This document shows, one piece after another, positions 1 to 11,873 of a stretch of DNA of 64,000 nt (position 1 is the first letter of the stretch; each line of letters starts with the position of its first letter). Origin of the DNA: Buddleja alternifolia. Taxonomy: Eukaryota; Streptophyta; Magnoliopsida; Lamiales; Scrophulariaceae. The stretch lies in assembly GCA_019426215.1 (NCBI GenBank), contig CM033393.1, positions 11,132,046 through 11,196,045 on the forward strand, given 5' to 3'. The position numbers and the translations under genes were made by a program. The notes under the pieces were generated by a model. The model saw only the letters and a program-made list of their open reading frames with translations, had not been told where the DNA came from and did not search any database.

Positions 1-1369
1 TATAGAATTTAGACTGAGTCTTAGTAAACTAAATCGCTAGTAGAATTCTAGGTGAGTCTATTAGAGAAGAAGTTGAAGACCAGCGTCTGAAGTCAAGCAG
101 AGATAAAGATTTTCTTCTTAGCGTCTGTCAAACGCTAAAAGACCTCATTTCAGGATTTATGGATCAAGCGCTCAAAATCTCTCAAGCGACTTATGTTAGA
201 TTCACCTGAAATAAATCCTCAAGTCATGAAGGACTTAAATGCAATCATTCAACGAACATTTATTTCCAACGAGAAATAAATTCAAATGCATTAAATGCTT
301 GATAAGAGCATTAAATGTGATAAGCCACAGTGACTTGTGGACAAGCCACCTTTTGACCAGACTGTAAAAAATTTTAGAGTTTCAGCTGCTCCCGTCCAAT
401 TGGCTTCAGCGAATCAGATTTTAGGTAAACTCACGCGCTGCGTGAAAGGCACGCTCCTACATGTATCCAACGGACAGATCCCAAGAAATTGCCTATAAAT
501 ACCTTACCCCAAAAAACCCTAAAAATATACAATATACAAGATACAAAAGATACGTACGAAAAAGAGAAGAGAAATTATCGCCAAAAATCTTACGTACATT
601 TTCTGGGAAAAAGCTTAGAAACTCCATAGCCAAATCTTTCAAGATTTTTATTTACATTCCAGACAGTCACAAATATCTCAAACATCTTCCAAAGAAGAAA
701 CCCAAATTCCAACTGAGATATTCCAAGTTGTTTGATCTTTTCAAAAACAAACAAAACCCTAGTGACAAACCTCAACCTTTCATCCGAGTGAGAAAAGTTG
801 TTGAACCCTTTCAGGCAGTATTTCTGAGTGAGAGAAGCTTGAAGAAGACGATCTTCATTGGTGCTAAAGTCTGTGTGATGAAGGAGCCCAAGATCATTTT
901 CACCATTTACTATCTTGTAGAAGATTCTGTGTGATTCTTTGAAAATCAACCTAATAAATTCCTCCGAGTGAAAAGGAGAAGAAGGACGTAGCTGGGATTA
1001 AATCACCCAGTAAACCTTATACATCTTGTGTTATTTATCTTTACTGTCTTATTATTATTATTACATCATTTATCTTTGAAAGAGACGAGTTAAAATGCAA
1101 AGCGAGTAAATTAACTAAAAGAACGCTAAAACTCATTTCCGCTGTGCTAACCCTGATTAAGTGATCTAAGCGTTGCCCTACTTTGGTAAACTGCTAAAAT
1201 CACTAAGTCTAAGTTAACTTTCCTGAAGCGTCTGACCCAAGCGCTCAGTTATCCAAGCGTTCAAACCTTTAAAGTGATACTAAATTTTTGAAGTCAAAAA
1301 AAACTTTAGGGTCTTTTCAAACCCCCCCCCCCCCTTCTAGACCCTTTCGTATGCCACTTGAGACCACCA
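1..1369 (+). repeat. solo LTR, family S, copy 1 (5' end outside window)
   Basis: This stretch aligns by eye along its whole length with the LTRs at 35493-36985 and 51716-53263. It begins about 155 bp into the LTR, so the TG start lies left of the window. It ends in the family's typical end: a long C run (1322-1334), then a pyrimidine-rich stretch and the terminal ACCACCA. Neither a primer-binding site nor coding sequence follows, so it is probably a solo LTR; the alternative, a 5' LTR whose body was deleted, cannot be excluded. The open frame at 461-934 is LTR sequence and not a gene. Confidence 0.85.
493..500 (+). promoter_or_regulatory. TATA box of solo LTR copy 1
   Basis: CCTATAAATACC occurs at the same place in all three family S LTRs (493, 36141 and 52332). 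It marks the probable U3/R promoter of the family. Confidence 0.6.
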
Positions 1370-2723
1370 ATATTATAAAAGAGTTTCCAACTCTGCCTTC
1401 TCTCTTCCTAGAAGTTGTTAGGAAGGATAAACCCGTATTAGATGCACACACCAGATACTTTAATCACTTCAACTCACACACCTCTTCTAGCAAGTTACCA
1501 ACAAATGTGTCATCATTTAAACGTATTTCCTCCAGTTTTTAAATCCAGCGTTCAGATAAGTTTTTTAGGAGTCCTGAGATCTTCCCATAAAATTGATTAC
1601 TGCCTAGATTCAATGACTTCTTTTTGCGTAAGAAGCTCTACGACACATTAGATCATCGTGTCTTTGCGGTGGACCTTTAGTGGATAATCTCAAACGCCGT
1701 AATTTATTTCGTTCATCCTTGTCCATACCGTATCACTTATAACCAGAATCATGTACAAGATTATGATAGCAAAGAAGAATGCACAAGAAATGAATACATA
1801 TACGACATTGCAACTAAAGTCAACAAAAGCTAGCTATTTGTTTTCAAATAATATATGGCTGGCATATATATATATATATACATATATTGCAAGTAGATAT
1901 TAGTATATTAGTGTAAAAAAATGAAAATGCTACTGGGAGCAAATCTAACTAAAACCAAGAAGCATCATTTGGAGGGAATAATCTAAGATGGCACAAAATT
2001 GAAAAATGCCACCAAAAATCAAGTAGATATCAGTATATTAGTGTAAAAAAATAAAAAATGCTACTAGAAGTACATAAAAGTAAAACCAAGAAGCATCATT
2101 TGGAGGGAATAAGCTAAGGGAATAATCATTCGGAGGGAATAATCCAATTAGTCTAAGTAAAACCAAGTAGATATCAATAATATACTGATTTAGTAATAAC
2201 CAAAAGCTCGTTATTTGTGATTTTTTTTTTCAATGTACTAAGATAAATTAAACGCAAGTGCCGACCTAAATCATGGATTCGTTAGTACTAATTAGAGCAG
2301 AATGAAATAAAAATAAAAAAAGAAATGTATTAAAAAAAACTCACGCACCAAAGAGAAATCAAGCAACAAAGAAGAATGAAGCAACAATTTGTTGGGGATG
2401 CAGTAATCAAATTCAATATAAAGAAATCAATTAACTAATGGTTTCATTATTTAATCCCATCAACAAAAAGTTTTATGATAAAAAACGATGTCCGCGTCAA
2501 AACCCGCACGGGTATACAATCAAATGTCCCAACTCCTCAGTCCAACAAAGGTAGAGTCAAAGTCAACTCCTATGTCCAACAAAGGTAAGGTCATAATCAA
2601 CCAACTCCCATGTCCAGCAAAGGTAGAATCATAATTTAATTATTTAAGTCAAAAATCACAAGATTGTAGCCAGCCATTAGAGAGTCACAATGCAAAGTAA
2701 ATTATTTTAAGTTTTCCTAACAC
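1370..2723. other. intergenic AT-rich DNA with a diverged direct duplication
   Basis: No gene is recognised. There is a (TA)n run near 1866-1884. A block of about 98 bp at 1890-1987 recurs, diverged, at 2020-2118, with a third fragment to about 2180. Three loose repeats built around the words CCAACAAAGGTA and CCAGCAAAGGTA lie at 2530-2635. Confidence 0.6.
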
Positions 2724-3221
2724 CAGGGGCAGATCTACATGGTGTTGAGGGGGGGGGGGGGGCGCAGTGCCCCCACTCAATTTTTTTTAATATATACATA
2801 TTTTTTAATTTTAATTTATAAATTGCATTAATGGCCCCACTCAAATTATTAAATGCCCCCCCTCAATTTTGAAAGTATTAAATGCCCCCCTCAATTTTGA
2901 AAAATCATTTTTTTACCTTACAAAATTTTTTATATTTGAATTTCGCCCCCCCTTAAGATCGAAAAATATCACGTTTTCTCCCTTTACTTTGAGTTCACCC
3001 CCCCAAAACCCAAAATTCTGACTATAACAAAAGAGGTATAAGAGTATGAATTATGTCAAAAGTTGTAATTGAACCTAATTCCTTATTATATTTTCTCCCA
3101 TAAATATAGTGTACCGTACCGCAGGGGGCTCGACATATTATATTGCTATATCACAACAATCTCGCCCCTCCGGTAAAATTCCTGGTGCCCCCACTGAATA
3201 AAAATTTTAGATCCGCCACTG
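2724..3221. mobile_element. hAT-type MITE, 498 bp
   Basis: The left end reads CAGGGGCAGATCTA. The right end, reverse-complemented, reads CAGTGGCGGATCTA, so 12 of 14 positions match. The flanks are CCTAACAC (2716-2723) and CCTAATAC (3222-3229), an 8-bp duplication with one mismatch. CAG-starting ends with an 8-bp duplication are the hAT signature. The interior is non-coding and rich in C and G runs (a G run near 2750-2762), with repeated GCCCCC words. It has no transposase and is therefore non-autonomous. Confidence 0.85.
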
Positions 3222-3229
3222 CCTAATAC

Positions 3230-3884
3230 TCGGAACTTCCCGTGACAAAATTGTCTAACATTCATCAATTTTTTCATCGGTAAACTGGCTTGCTTCTGGT
3301 GCGTAAAAGATTGATGTTACAATTTTTGCCCTTTTTTTTTTGTCAAGTGCATGCATGTAGGAAGACAGATACATTGAACATTAATACAAAGCCATGAACT
3401 CATCCAAAATGCAAAAAAAGGAAGCCATGAAACTCATTCAAAATGAAAAGAAAGTAACAAACCTTTACAACTCTTGGAAGAGAAAAGATCGCTTGCTACA
3501 CAACCTTTAGAAGCTTTTGGAAAGTAGATGAATATCTATCAATAAAAACAGCAAAAAAAAAATAAAAAAAATCAACAAACAGCAAGAGGAGAAGAAACAA
3601 GAAAAGAAGAGAGAATTTGCCTTTCACAACCTTGGTAGACTTTTGGAAGATGAGAATGGACTAAGAGAGGGTAACTTTTATAGACAAAGAAATATGCACA
3701 TGCAGAGATAGAGGCACAATTAGGTGATGGCACGTGACTTCTGGTTGGAAAATTAATTTTCGGAGTGAAACGACGTCGTTTGAAGGGCTCATGGGAAAAA
3801 AATAAAAAATAAAAAATAAAAAATGGGCAAAAATACGACGACCAAGTTTTACTGTTCATGGCCATTCCCACTTATAATATATTA

Positions 3885-3922
<38 letters not shown>

Positions 3923-5220
3923 GTGCAGATATTTGAACATTCTAGAAATAAGTTCCACAAACTTACCACTTATGTATACTAAAAAAAAAAAAAAAAAAAA
4001 AAGAGTTCCCATGAGAAATGGAGTTAGATTGACATTCTTCTCAAACTTTTCTAATGACCATTAGCCCGCTCACTAGCCCCAATAAAAGGAGGGAAGCAAA
4101 GCAAGCAGCCGGATCCACAATTCCTAAAGTTTACTGGTTCTTCATATTGAGCAAGAAAATTAAAATTGACCTCTAGGATGACACATAGAATTTTAATGTG
4201 GTTTGCTAAATTGCCAACATCCACGGACTAACACTGAATCTAAATCTGCCAACATCCACGGACTAACACTGAATCTAAATCTTTATTTCTCGAAGTCAAT
4301 TGTCAATTATAATTTACAAACTCATAGATAGAGAGTGAGGGACTTGATAATTAGGTAAACTAAAACTTGATCTGAATAAAAAACACAATCATACCTTTTA
4401 AGTCAATTAAAAAAAACAATACTAATACAAATCAACTACGAAATTTAATCTAAAAGCATCTAGGAAACAACAATTCCCCGCTGCATGATGCCAAACCCGC
4501 ATTCACCACGATCAAACTTACTCTGACCATCTCTGGGACCCCTTTTGGCCTCTCCTTTAACTTTTTCTAATGCTTTATATCAACCAGTTTCCACAAACCC
4601 ATCACTTCAGATATCGTTCCTCAATAGAATACACTTTTACGCGGGAAAACAGAGTGAAACTCTCTCTCAGTGGAACCTGTTGGGTAGGTAGAGCGCCACT
4701 AAATCACTTGCTATTGCAGTTAATGATGTTCCAGAATCTTTTGTTCACCAGGAGTTCGAACACCAACCAATTGAAAGGACTACATTCGTGCATGAGTGAT
4801 ATTCATCATACACAAGTGATTATGATTGTTAAAATAATTGATAATCGGATGCTCCTTAATAATCACTTGAAATAGATTAAGGGGACGATATAGATAAAAG
4901 GACATTTATGTAACTCGAGTATGAATAGTTTGAGCAGAGTCCACACTATGGAGACAAAAGGCATTTGGATAATTGTCTGTTCCAATATTTGTTTTCTCAG
5001 TTTTCGACCAAGCAATGCTCTCTTCACCCTAAAGTGTAATAGGGAACACAACCGAAAGGTCTAAGTGGGACGAAAAAATAGTTTTTCTGCACTCTGCAAA
5101 AGTGGACGTTTCCTTTGTGTTCTCTTCTTTTCTACCTTTGCCAATACTTTTCACATCAGATAATGCAATGAGGATTTAGCCATTTTCATACTAATAAGTA
5201 ACATTTTCATATTTTCGGTA
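3230..5220. other. intergenic DNA, no gene recognised
   Basis: The stretch holds a (TA)n run at about 3893-3918 and an A run of about 22 at 3980-4001. A perfect head-to-tail duplication of 35 bp lies at 4213-4247 and 4248-4282. Open frames here are short and resemble no family I know. Confidence 0.6.
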
Positions 5221-5229
5221 TTAGGATAA
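5221..5229. repeat. left target-site duplication of the giant TIR element
   Basis: TTAGGATAA pairs with TTAGTATAA at the right end, 8 of 9 identical. Confidence 0.7.
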
Positions 5230-5673
5230 GGAAAAATTGGTAGAAAATTCCCAATTGCTATTCAAACTCATGAATCAATCCCTAAGCATGATTTCAAACT
5301 CTGCACTCCCTAGTGATTCACTCTCTAGTCACTTGAAAAGACAAAAATGCCCCCCACTTTATATATTTTTAATCTTCTCTTCTCCACTTCTCTCTCCTAT
5401 TTTCTCTTTTCTCCTTTACCATAAATCCGATTACATAGGCCTTTTCGGTGATCAAAATTGTTCAAAAAATGACACCATCTTGTTCTCCATGTTGAAAGGA
5501 ACAAATCGAAATACAGACCGCCTATATTCCAAGTATACTTTTTTTTTTGAATTTCATATGAACAACAAATGAAGTACATATAAGCCATGTCCGATGTATA
5601 TTTAGTGCACAATAGAAGTATTTTCAATTGATATTTAACAGTTTACCGCAATCTTCGAGAAGTTCTATAACGC
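5230..5673 (+). repeat. left arm, outer zone and first bases of the 177-bp array
   Basis: About 410 bp of unique TIR is followed at about 5640 by a partial unit of the 177-bp array. The arm is split here by the Tat element and resumes at 19320. It is homologous to the reverse complement of about 36991-37720. Confidence 0.8.
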
Positions 5674-6595
5674 TGTAAACAACAAATTTTAAGTCTGCAA
5701 TTTAACAAACAAGAAATGTTGTACAAAATATATTTAATTGAATCAAATGATTAATGAGTACAAATCTCTAATTATTTATTCTCTGATTCTTCACTTCAAG
5801 AACTTGGTCTTCGGGATTTGAAATTTTGAAAGAGGAGCTTGTGCATTAATCTCCTTCAAACTTGATCATCTTCTAATAACGTTACTTCGAGGACTTCACG
5901 TCTTATTTCGAATCAAACGTTATGATTTGATGAAGATTGATGGTCGATTTGATGTTTCGACCTCCTTTGGAATTGACTTGAATTTCTATAACGTTAATTC
6001 GTGGGTTTAACACCTTAATCACGAATCAAACGCTAAGATTTGATGAATTTCGCCACGAACTTCTTGAATTTTGCCTAGAACGCCGTGGATCTTTTTGAAC
6101 TTGATGAACTTGAGTTGAGAGAATTCTTCAAGATTTCTTCAATGCTTCTCTTGCTCAAATGCACTTGTGAATTGGTGAATTGGTCAATGAATCCTTGAAT
6201 TTGAACTCCTATTTATAGTTGTAGGGGTGGAAGACTTTCCATAATCACCATGATTTGATTGACAATCACTACCATTTCTAAGTGGTTTATTTGATTTAAT
6301 TATGATTAAATTGCCATAATTATGTGATTTGATGACAATTTATCATATTTACCAAAAAAAGATGACAATCATCATTTAATTTGAAAGACATAATTTAATG
6401 TTGCCATACTTATGTTTCTCTTGCCACATGGCGCTTCGTGATTGGCCATAATATATATATATTCAAATATCAATTATTCAGTTATTTAATTTAGGGATAA
6501 AATTTATTAAATCCTTAAATATAAATAAATGAATTTATTTGATATTAAATTACACATGTCGTCATTTAATTGGCTGTGAATTTTAATTGTCTACA
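5674..6595 (-). repeat. 3' LTR of the Tat element
   Basis: 922 bp, matching 18390-19314 almost base for base, including the TATA box (about 6210-6218, minus strand CTATAAATAGG). In the element's orientation it is the downstream LTR. Confidence 0.93.
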
Positions 6596-6607
6596 AATGC
6601 CCTCTCG
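6596..6607 (-). other. polypurine tract of the Tat element
   Basis: The minus strand reads GAGAGGGCATT directly before the 3' LTR. This is the expected position and purine bias for the plus-strand DNA primer of reverse transcription. Confidence 0.6.
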
Positions 6608-7530
6608 CGACTTGTCCGCGGATGACGCTTGAAGTTGCGTCTTGAGTGGATAAGTCACGACATCTTAAAGTTTGCAATTGGCCTTCACGGGATACATGTG
6701 GACTTTTTGGATTTGAATAAATAACCAAAGATTTAAATATTCAATCCTTTGCCCATTTAATTTGTGACTCAACTTCTATTCCTTTTGGTCTTCCACGAGC
6801 AGGTAGGATCTTTTGTGAAATAAGAGGCCCACCAATTAGAAATATAATCAAGTTTTGTTGGATTAATTCAACTCATCAACTTGAAAATCCAAAGACCCAA
6901 ACTGAAAATAATTTGCCAAGCTGAAGGACCTTAGTTGGGGTATTTCGATTCGGAATTGGCCCGTTTGTAGGTTCAATATTTTTTCAGCCCAAAGGAAGAC
7001 TTTTGCAAATTAAACAAGAAAAGGCCCAAACTTCTTTTCATTATTTCTCCTTGAGCCCATAACTTCTGGTGTAGTGAAGCGGCTACACGGGATTCGGATC
7101 TGTCTTCTTCCCAAAACATTGGTACGCCTTTCCTTGTTAGACTCCATTGAAGGGTATCTTTAGCTGAATCAAACTCTGAATTTTTTCGATTTGTTAATAA
7201 ATCTTTCCATCTTTAAACTCAATTAGCCAGAACCCTTTTTTTTTGGACGAACTTCACCGTGATTTGCCATGAAATTGATTTCCTTTAATCTCTTCCCCAA
7301 AGATGGAATGAAAGACTTTCACATCTAGAGAGATTTCAAATAAAATTTTCGGAGCTATTATTCATTCTGCTGATTTTGTTTTCTCTAAAAAGGAAAGATT
7401 CTTCCAAGACTTTGGGTCAATTTCAGCTGAGTGATCTTGCTATAATCTCTTGGCAAATCACGAGAAGCAACATTTTTTCCTTTTTGATTTCATTCCTTCC
7501 CCAGTTTCTGGTATATGGAAGTTTTCTTTA
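6608..7530. other. Tat 3' tail, non-coding; upstream region of the antisense gene
   Basis: No coding sequence is recognised. Relative to the plus-strand PMD gene this is upstream promoter space; relative to the Tat element it is the distal 3' untranslated region. Confidence 0.5.
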
Positions 7531-7536
7531 AAAATG

Positions 7537-7622
7537 TACGTCACTAGCTATAAAATGGGGCCGAGCTCAGCTCAATGTACACATCCAAGAATTTGTTCTT
7601 CTCCCTTTTCTCTTGCAACTCG
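7537..7622 (+). promoter_or_regulatory. core promoter of the antisense PMD gene
   Basis: On the plus strand TATAAAATGG (7549-7558) follows an ACGTCA word at 7537-7543. It is followed by a pyrimidine patch (about 7595-7618, TTCTCCCTTTTCTCTTGC), a common layout of plant core promoters. Transcription would start about 30 bp past the TATA, near 7580, and run opposite to the retrotransposon. The layout is seen; promoter activity is inferred. Confidence 0.55.
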
Positions 7623-8411
7623 TCCAGTTAAAAAAAATATTGCTCCTCTATTTTCTTTGCATACAACAGAGAAACGAAGCGCTTTCCTTCTTTCAATTCT
7701 GGTGAACAATTCGAGATCAACTCCTCTTTTGCGGCTGCCACTTGTGATTCGGTAAGCTATGTGCGCATCAATTATCATGTTTCAATTTGTCATCTCTTTC
7801 ACACACAACACGCCGACGAAACGCGAGAAGGGCTGGCTTTTTGAAATCTGTCTTTTTTTGTTTTCTTTTCGCAGAGGCAGCGGCGTTTCTTTGAAGGATA
7901 CGTCAAACCCGGGACTTCGAGAGTTCCAGTGTTGTTTGCTTGGTGAACTCCCTTTTTTTTAACGTGTATATATATATATACATGTTTCTATGTGTCATGC
8001 CTTAGAGGGCAGGAAGTTTCAAAAGGCTATGGGATTTAATGTCCAGTTATAAATTTGTCTGCCATATTTCATCTGGCACATGTCATGGGAAAGTTATCAT
8101 CTGCCACATGTCATGGGAAAGTTAATGAAAAACTTTCAAGACCGTATAATAAATATATATATATATATATGTATATTTTTTTTTGATAAATTTGGTTGAA
8201 TAATTTTCACGGTCATAATTTGCAACAAGTCCCTTTTGAGTATCCCCAAATATTCTTTTTTTTTTATACCCATTCAACTTTTTGGGGTTTGATCCTTGAA
8301 TCAAATTGAGCAAAATAATTTTTTGTTTAACTCAAATCTTTCAAGTTTTTTCATTTTTTTAAAACTATTTCATTCACACCTTGTTTCCTTTGGACATTGG
8401 CAGGTAACGCA
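7580..8411 (+). other. candidate spliced 5'UTR of the antisense PMD gene
   Basis: A donor GGTAAGC (GT at 7752) and an acceptor TTTTCTTTTCGCAG (AG at 7873-7874) would remove a 123-nt intron. A second acceptor, pyrimidine-rich with CAG at 8401-8403, lies 8 nt before the ATG at 8412. Its donor may be TTGGTGAAC near 7941, which would make a second intron of about 460 nt. That intron would cover the TA-rich stretch at 7967-8170 and a duplicated block of about 28 bp at about 8069-8125. Short frames in this stretch are not convincing coding sequence. Confidence 0.45.
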
Positions 8412-10457
8412 ATGGTTTTCTTCAAAGATGTTTCGACCCCTTCCGGAGATCAATGCTTGACAATCCTTGACGATGAAAACCAACCTCAGGAGAAGGGAAC
8501 TACGCTGACCGTTCACCGCCCTCTAATTGGTCAAATGGCAGAGGCCCGTCCACCATTGAAGAATCATCTCTACCTCGCAGAGTGGTCTCAAGAGGTTTCT
8601 ATGAACAAGGTGACGAAGGCGTGGGCTTTACGGACTTCACGCCATTGTCAATCGAAGGAGTCTTTTGTATTGTTGATGCTCGAGAGACGTATTATTGAGG
8701 GCAAGACGAAGTGTGACATTGATGATCTCCAATTCCTTGGCGAATTCCACAACACCAAAGGCTATTGGGAGTGGACGGAGGACGTGCTGAGCCGATGCGA
8801 AGACAAGCTGCGAGCGGGGAGTATATACGACTCTGTCTATGCTTCGTTATTCCCGTATGACCGGAACTCCAACATTCTCCAAGCCTTCTTCGAAGCATGG
8901 TGCCCACTCACGAACACACTGCTGACTTCCATTGGCGAACTGTCGATATCTTTGTGGGATTTGCACACTCTTTCAGGCCTTCCTCTGACGGGAGTTCTAT
9001 ATGACGAAGTCGTCCCCAACGATGTGGAGCTCACTGGTACTGACAAGAAGGGGGTTAGATATGCACATCACTCTTGCAAGCATCTGTTCCACGCTTACCA
9101 CATACTCCGAGGAGGCGCTACTGGAGATCATCATTCCTGAGTGCCTATCGACAAATGGGTGCGATTCTGGTCTAAGAAGAAGGTGAAGTATTCTAAAGTT
9201 TCTCCAAGTGAAGAAAGAAGGACGTATTGTCGCCCTAGACCGACCTACAATCCTCTTGGTGATTTTAGCCCTCACGAGAACTGGTCGTCTGCAGAAGAGT
9301 TGTTATTTACCAAGTTTGATATCAGGGGTCCTCAGAAGGAAGAGGCATATTTGGCGGCCTTTTTAGCTTTTTGGCTCTGCACATTCGTCCCTCCGGTGAG
9401 AGATGTCAATTACATTCGTCCAAGCACATTCAAAATGGCAAGCATAATGGAGAGCGGCCAGAAAGTCAGCTTAGCTGTCCCCGTCCTACCTAGCATCTAC
9501 CGTGGATTGAATGTCCTCTCCAACTCTCCACGACCATATCGCTCAGACTCTTTCTTCCCCATCCATTTTTTCTATGCTTGGCTGGCACACTACTTCAAGA
9601 CCCATCATCGAGTTTGGCAGAGATTACGCTGCCCTAAGATGGTAGAGTTCTCTGGTGAAGGAGGCGCAAAGTATGACGATCCTCGAGAGGCGCGCAAGAA
9701 GATCCATAAGGAAGAGTTTGTCTTCTTGACTTGCAACGTGGTCACAAAGAACAAGGATTTCTTATTTGTTGATAATGGCAACGGAGAAGAATTTGAGCAA
9801 GATTACTTCATCTCCATTCGATCCAGTTATCTTCCTTTAAGGCAAGGCGAAGAATTTATTATCGAGCCTTACAGTCTGCATAGGTTCAGCCGGCAGTTTG
9901 GGCATTATCAAGAGGTGCCCGGGGTTATCAAAGAAGATGTTTGCACTGCTACATTAGAGGAAGGGCTTCGCTTATGGCGGGTGTGCATCATATCTAAATC
10001 TTCTTCTAGAGCGTCGCTTCCTTCCATGCCCCCTCAAGCTAAAAAATACACTTCAGGAGATTACAAGAAATGGTGGGCTCAGACTCACGAGAGTTATCTT
10101 GATGACAACATCGCGAGGCTTATCACTTTGAAGTTAAGCAATGATCAACTTGAATGCAAAGGAAATGATGAAAGGGATGCCCCACTTGATGATGACACGA
10201 ACAGTCCTTTGCGTCCACGTCTTCCTTCTCTCGTGGTCAAAGGTCCTACAAAATCTAACATTGCTGAGGCAAGCAAGAGAAAGAGCACTTCACTCAACTT
10301 GGATGATAGTGAAAGTAGTAATGCAGAGCGCCATTGGAAGAGGACTAAAAAGGATCACAAGTCTTTGGAACCAATTAACATTAGAACGGAAGGTGACGTT
10401 TTAGGCCATCCTCAATCTGCGGAGAACTTTGCTGAACAGATCACGTTTTTAATTTAA
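8412..10457 (+). pseudogene. plant mobile domain (PMD, aminotransferase-like) protein, antisense inside the Tat element
   Basis: An open frame of 682 codons is interrupted only by one TGA at 9138-9140 (codon 243). I chose the ATG at 8412 because it follows a strong splice acceptor by 8 nt. The part around codons 140-210 has the PMD core, visible as FFEAWCPLTNT, then GELSISLWDLHTLSGLPL and YDEV. The part after the stop has the second half of the domain, visible as AFLAFWLCTFV and HFFYAWLAHYF. The C-terminal third is charged and low in complexity (residues about 560-660). PMD proteins (PF10536; MAIN/MAIL family in plants) occur as host genes and as passengers of transposons. Here the gene sits between integrase and the 3' LTR on the strand opposite to pol, the place where Tat elements often hold extra ORFs. 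The single stop suggests recent loss of function or a sequencing or assembly error. Confidence 0.8.
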
Positions 10458-10523
10458 GCCCCTCTTTTTTTTTTTAGAATAAAATCAAATGCCAGCCCTC
10501 TAATATCTTCTCTACTCTTTCAG

Positions 10524-11294
10524 TTGGAAGGAATTCTAGAAATTGAAGATGAGGCATCTCAAGGTAGTCAAGGGTCGATTGTAGGCCCTAATGTGTTGAA
10601 CACTTTCTCAAGCTAGCAAACAGGTCCCCGAGGAGATGTCTAAACCAGTTGCGAATAAACAAAGGCCACATCGTGCTGAAGTTTCAGTGTTCAAAGGAAA
10701 CAAGTTCGTGCTCAATCATCAGAAAATATATCTTCAGACTACATGGAACGATCTTCGCAAGCGGCTATCTGATAAGCCAGTTGATTCTATCTCCGAGATG
10801 AAAGATAAAGTTCAAATTGTGATTGAGTCAATGAAGAGCTTCAACTGTTTTGATATTTCTCATGTGGAAGGATTACTAACAATCCTTTTTGACAAAGCTG
10901 TTGCATATGATGAGGCAAAGCCAACATCCTCTGAAGGGATATCCAAAGAACACTTCGAGCAACAATTGAATGAAGCCAAAAATCGTCTTCATGAAGGCCA
11001 TCCTAGAGAAGGCATAGAGGCTACCCATGTCCAATCTACAAAGGACGAGTTGGGGCTTATCAAGAAGTAGATTGGGAATTCAAACGAAGCCAAAAGCATT
11101 TGAATGCATCATTGAAACGACAAGAACAACTTCTTCATAGTGCTCAACATGACGTTCGTGAGTTTGAAGGAAAAATAGCTGATATTGAATCTACTCCTCA
11201 GTTGGGCAATGGAGCCATGGAGAATTTGAAGAGTTCATTAGCTCATTTAGAAGCTGCTAAAGAGGAACTAGAGAACTTGAACCTCTTCGCTTGA
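10524..11294 (+). pseudogene. 3' exon(s) of the antisense PMD gene: coiled-coil tail
   Basis: A CTCTTTCAG acceptor (AG ends at 10523) opens a new coding stretch: first LEGILEIEDEASQGSQ, then the frame at 10636-11070 and, shifted, 11090-11294. The last part is rich in heptad-like E, K, L and A residues (KSSLAHLEAAKEELENLN) and would form a coiled coil. A stop near 10615 and a frameshift near 11070-11100 break it. The expected donor at the end of the upstream exon (near 10444) is weak: CAC then GTTTTT gives an out-of-frame join. Together with 8412-10457 it looks like one gene with PMD followed by a coiled-coil tail. Confidence 0.6.
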
Positions 11295-11870
11295 GCTTCT
11301 CTCATAGAGATTTTTTTTTTATTTGCCCCCATGTTATAAACATCATTGCTTTTGCGATTGCGTAATAAGATTTCTCCATTTTGTTCCATGTTGCAACTGT
11401 TTGAATGTGTTCACTTTCTTTAATGCTAATTTCTTTTGACTTCTAGCATTCCACACAAACAACATAATTTACTTCGCAATAAAGACTGGACTTAGAAAAG
11501 TCTAAGTTGCCTATGTACCCTAATAAAAGGGATCAAGTCATAACGTAGTTCAAGGACAAAACAATTCGATTTGGGGGGGGGGGGGTGCCGTACACAATTT
11601 ATACTCTTGCGGGCCAGGAGTATCCATTGCTTAACCACCCTGAACTAGGTGGAGTATTTAATATTTAACCACATGAAATACTTATAGTGAGATAAATGAG
11701 AACTTTTACCACATGCACTTAACAATTGGTGGAGTTTAATAGTTTAACCACATATATTACCATTGGTGGGTACCGTACACAGTTTAGACTCGTGCGGGTC
11801 AGGAGTAACGTGTAGTTTATGCTCGTACGTCAAGGAGCATTTTCTTTCTTCTTTTTTTTTTTTTGTAAGG
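11295..11870. repeat. non-coding spacer with G run and diverged direct repeats
   Basis: A G run of about 13 at 11574-11586 precedes a block with CCGTACACAATTTATACTC (about 11585-11625). It recurs as CCGTACACAGTTTAGACTC (about 11768-11809) with a shorter third copy at about 11811-11843. The block lies between the convergent 3' ends of pol (minus) and the PMD gene (plus). No ORF is recognised. Confidence 0.6.
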
Positions 11871-11873
11871 ACC

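Noticed and set aside
461..934. 157-codon open frame
   Set aside because: It lies wholly in a family S LTR, spans the TATA box and is broken in the other two copies.
3858..4064. 68-codon frame
   Set aside because: Made of TA repeats and a poly-A run.
5397..5627. Minus-strand frame across the left arm of the giant element, and its plus-strand partner 5237-5572
   Set aside because: Both lie in terminal inverted repeat sequence; the homologous right arm does not keep them open.
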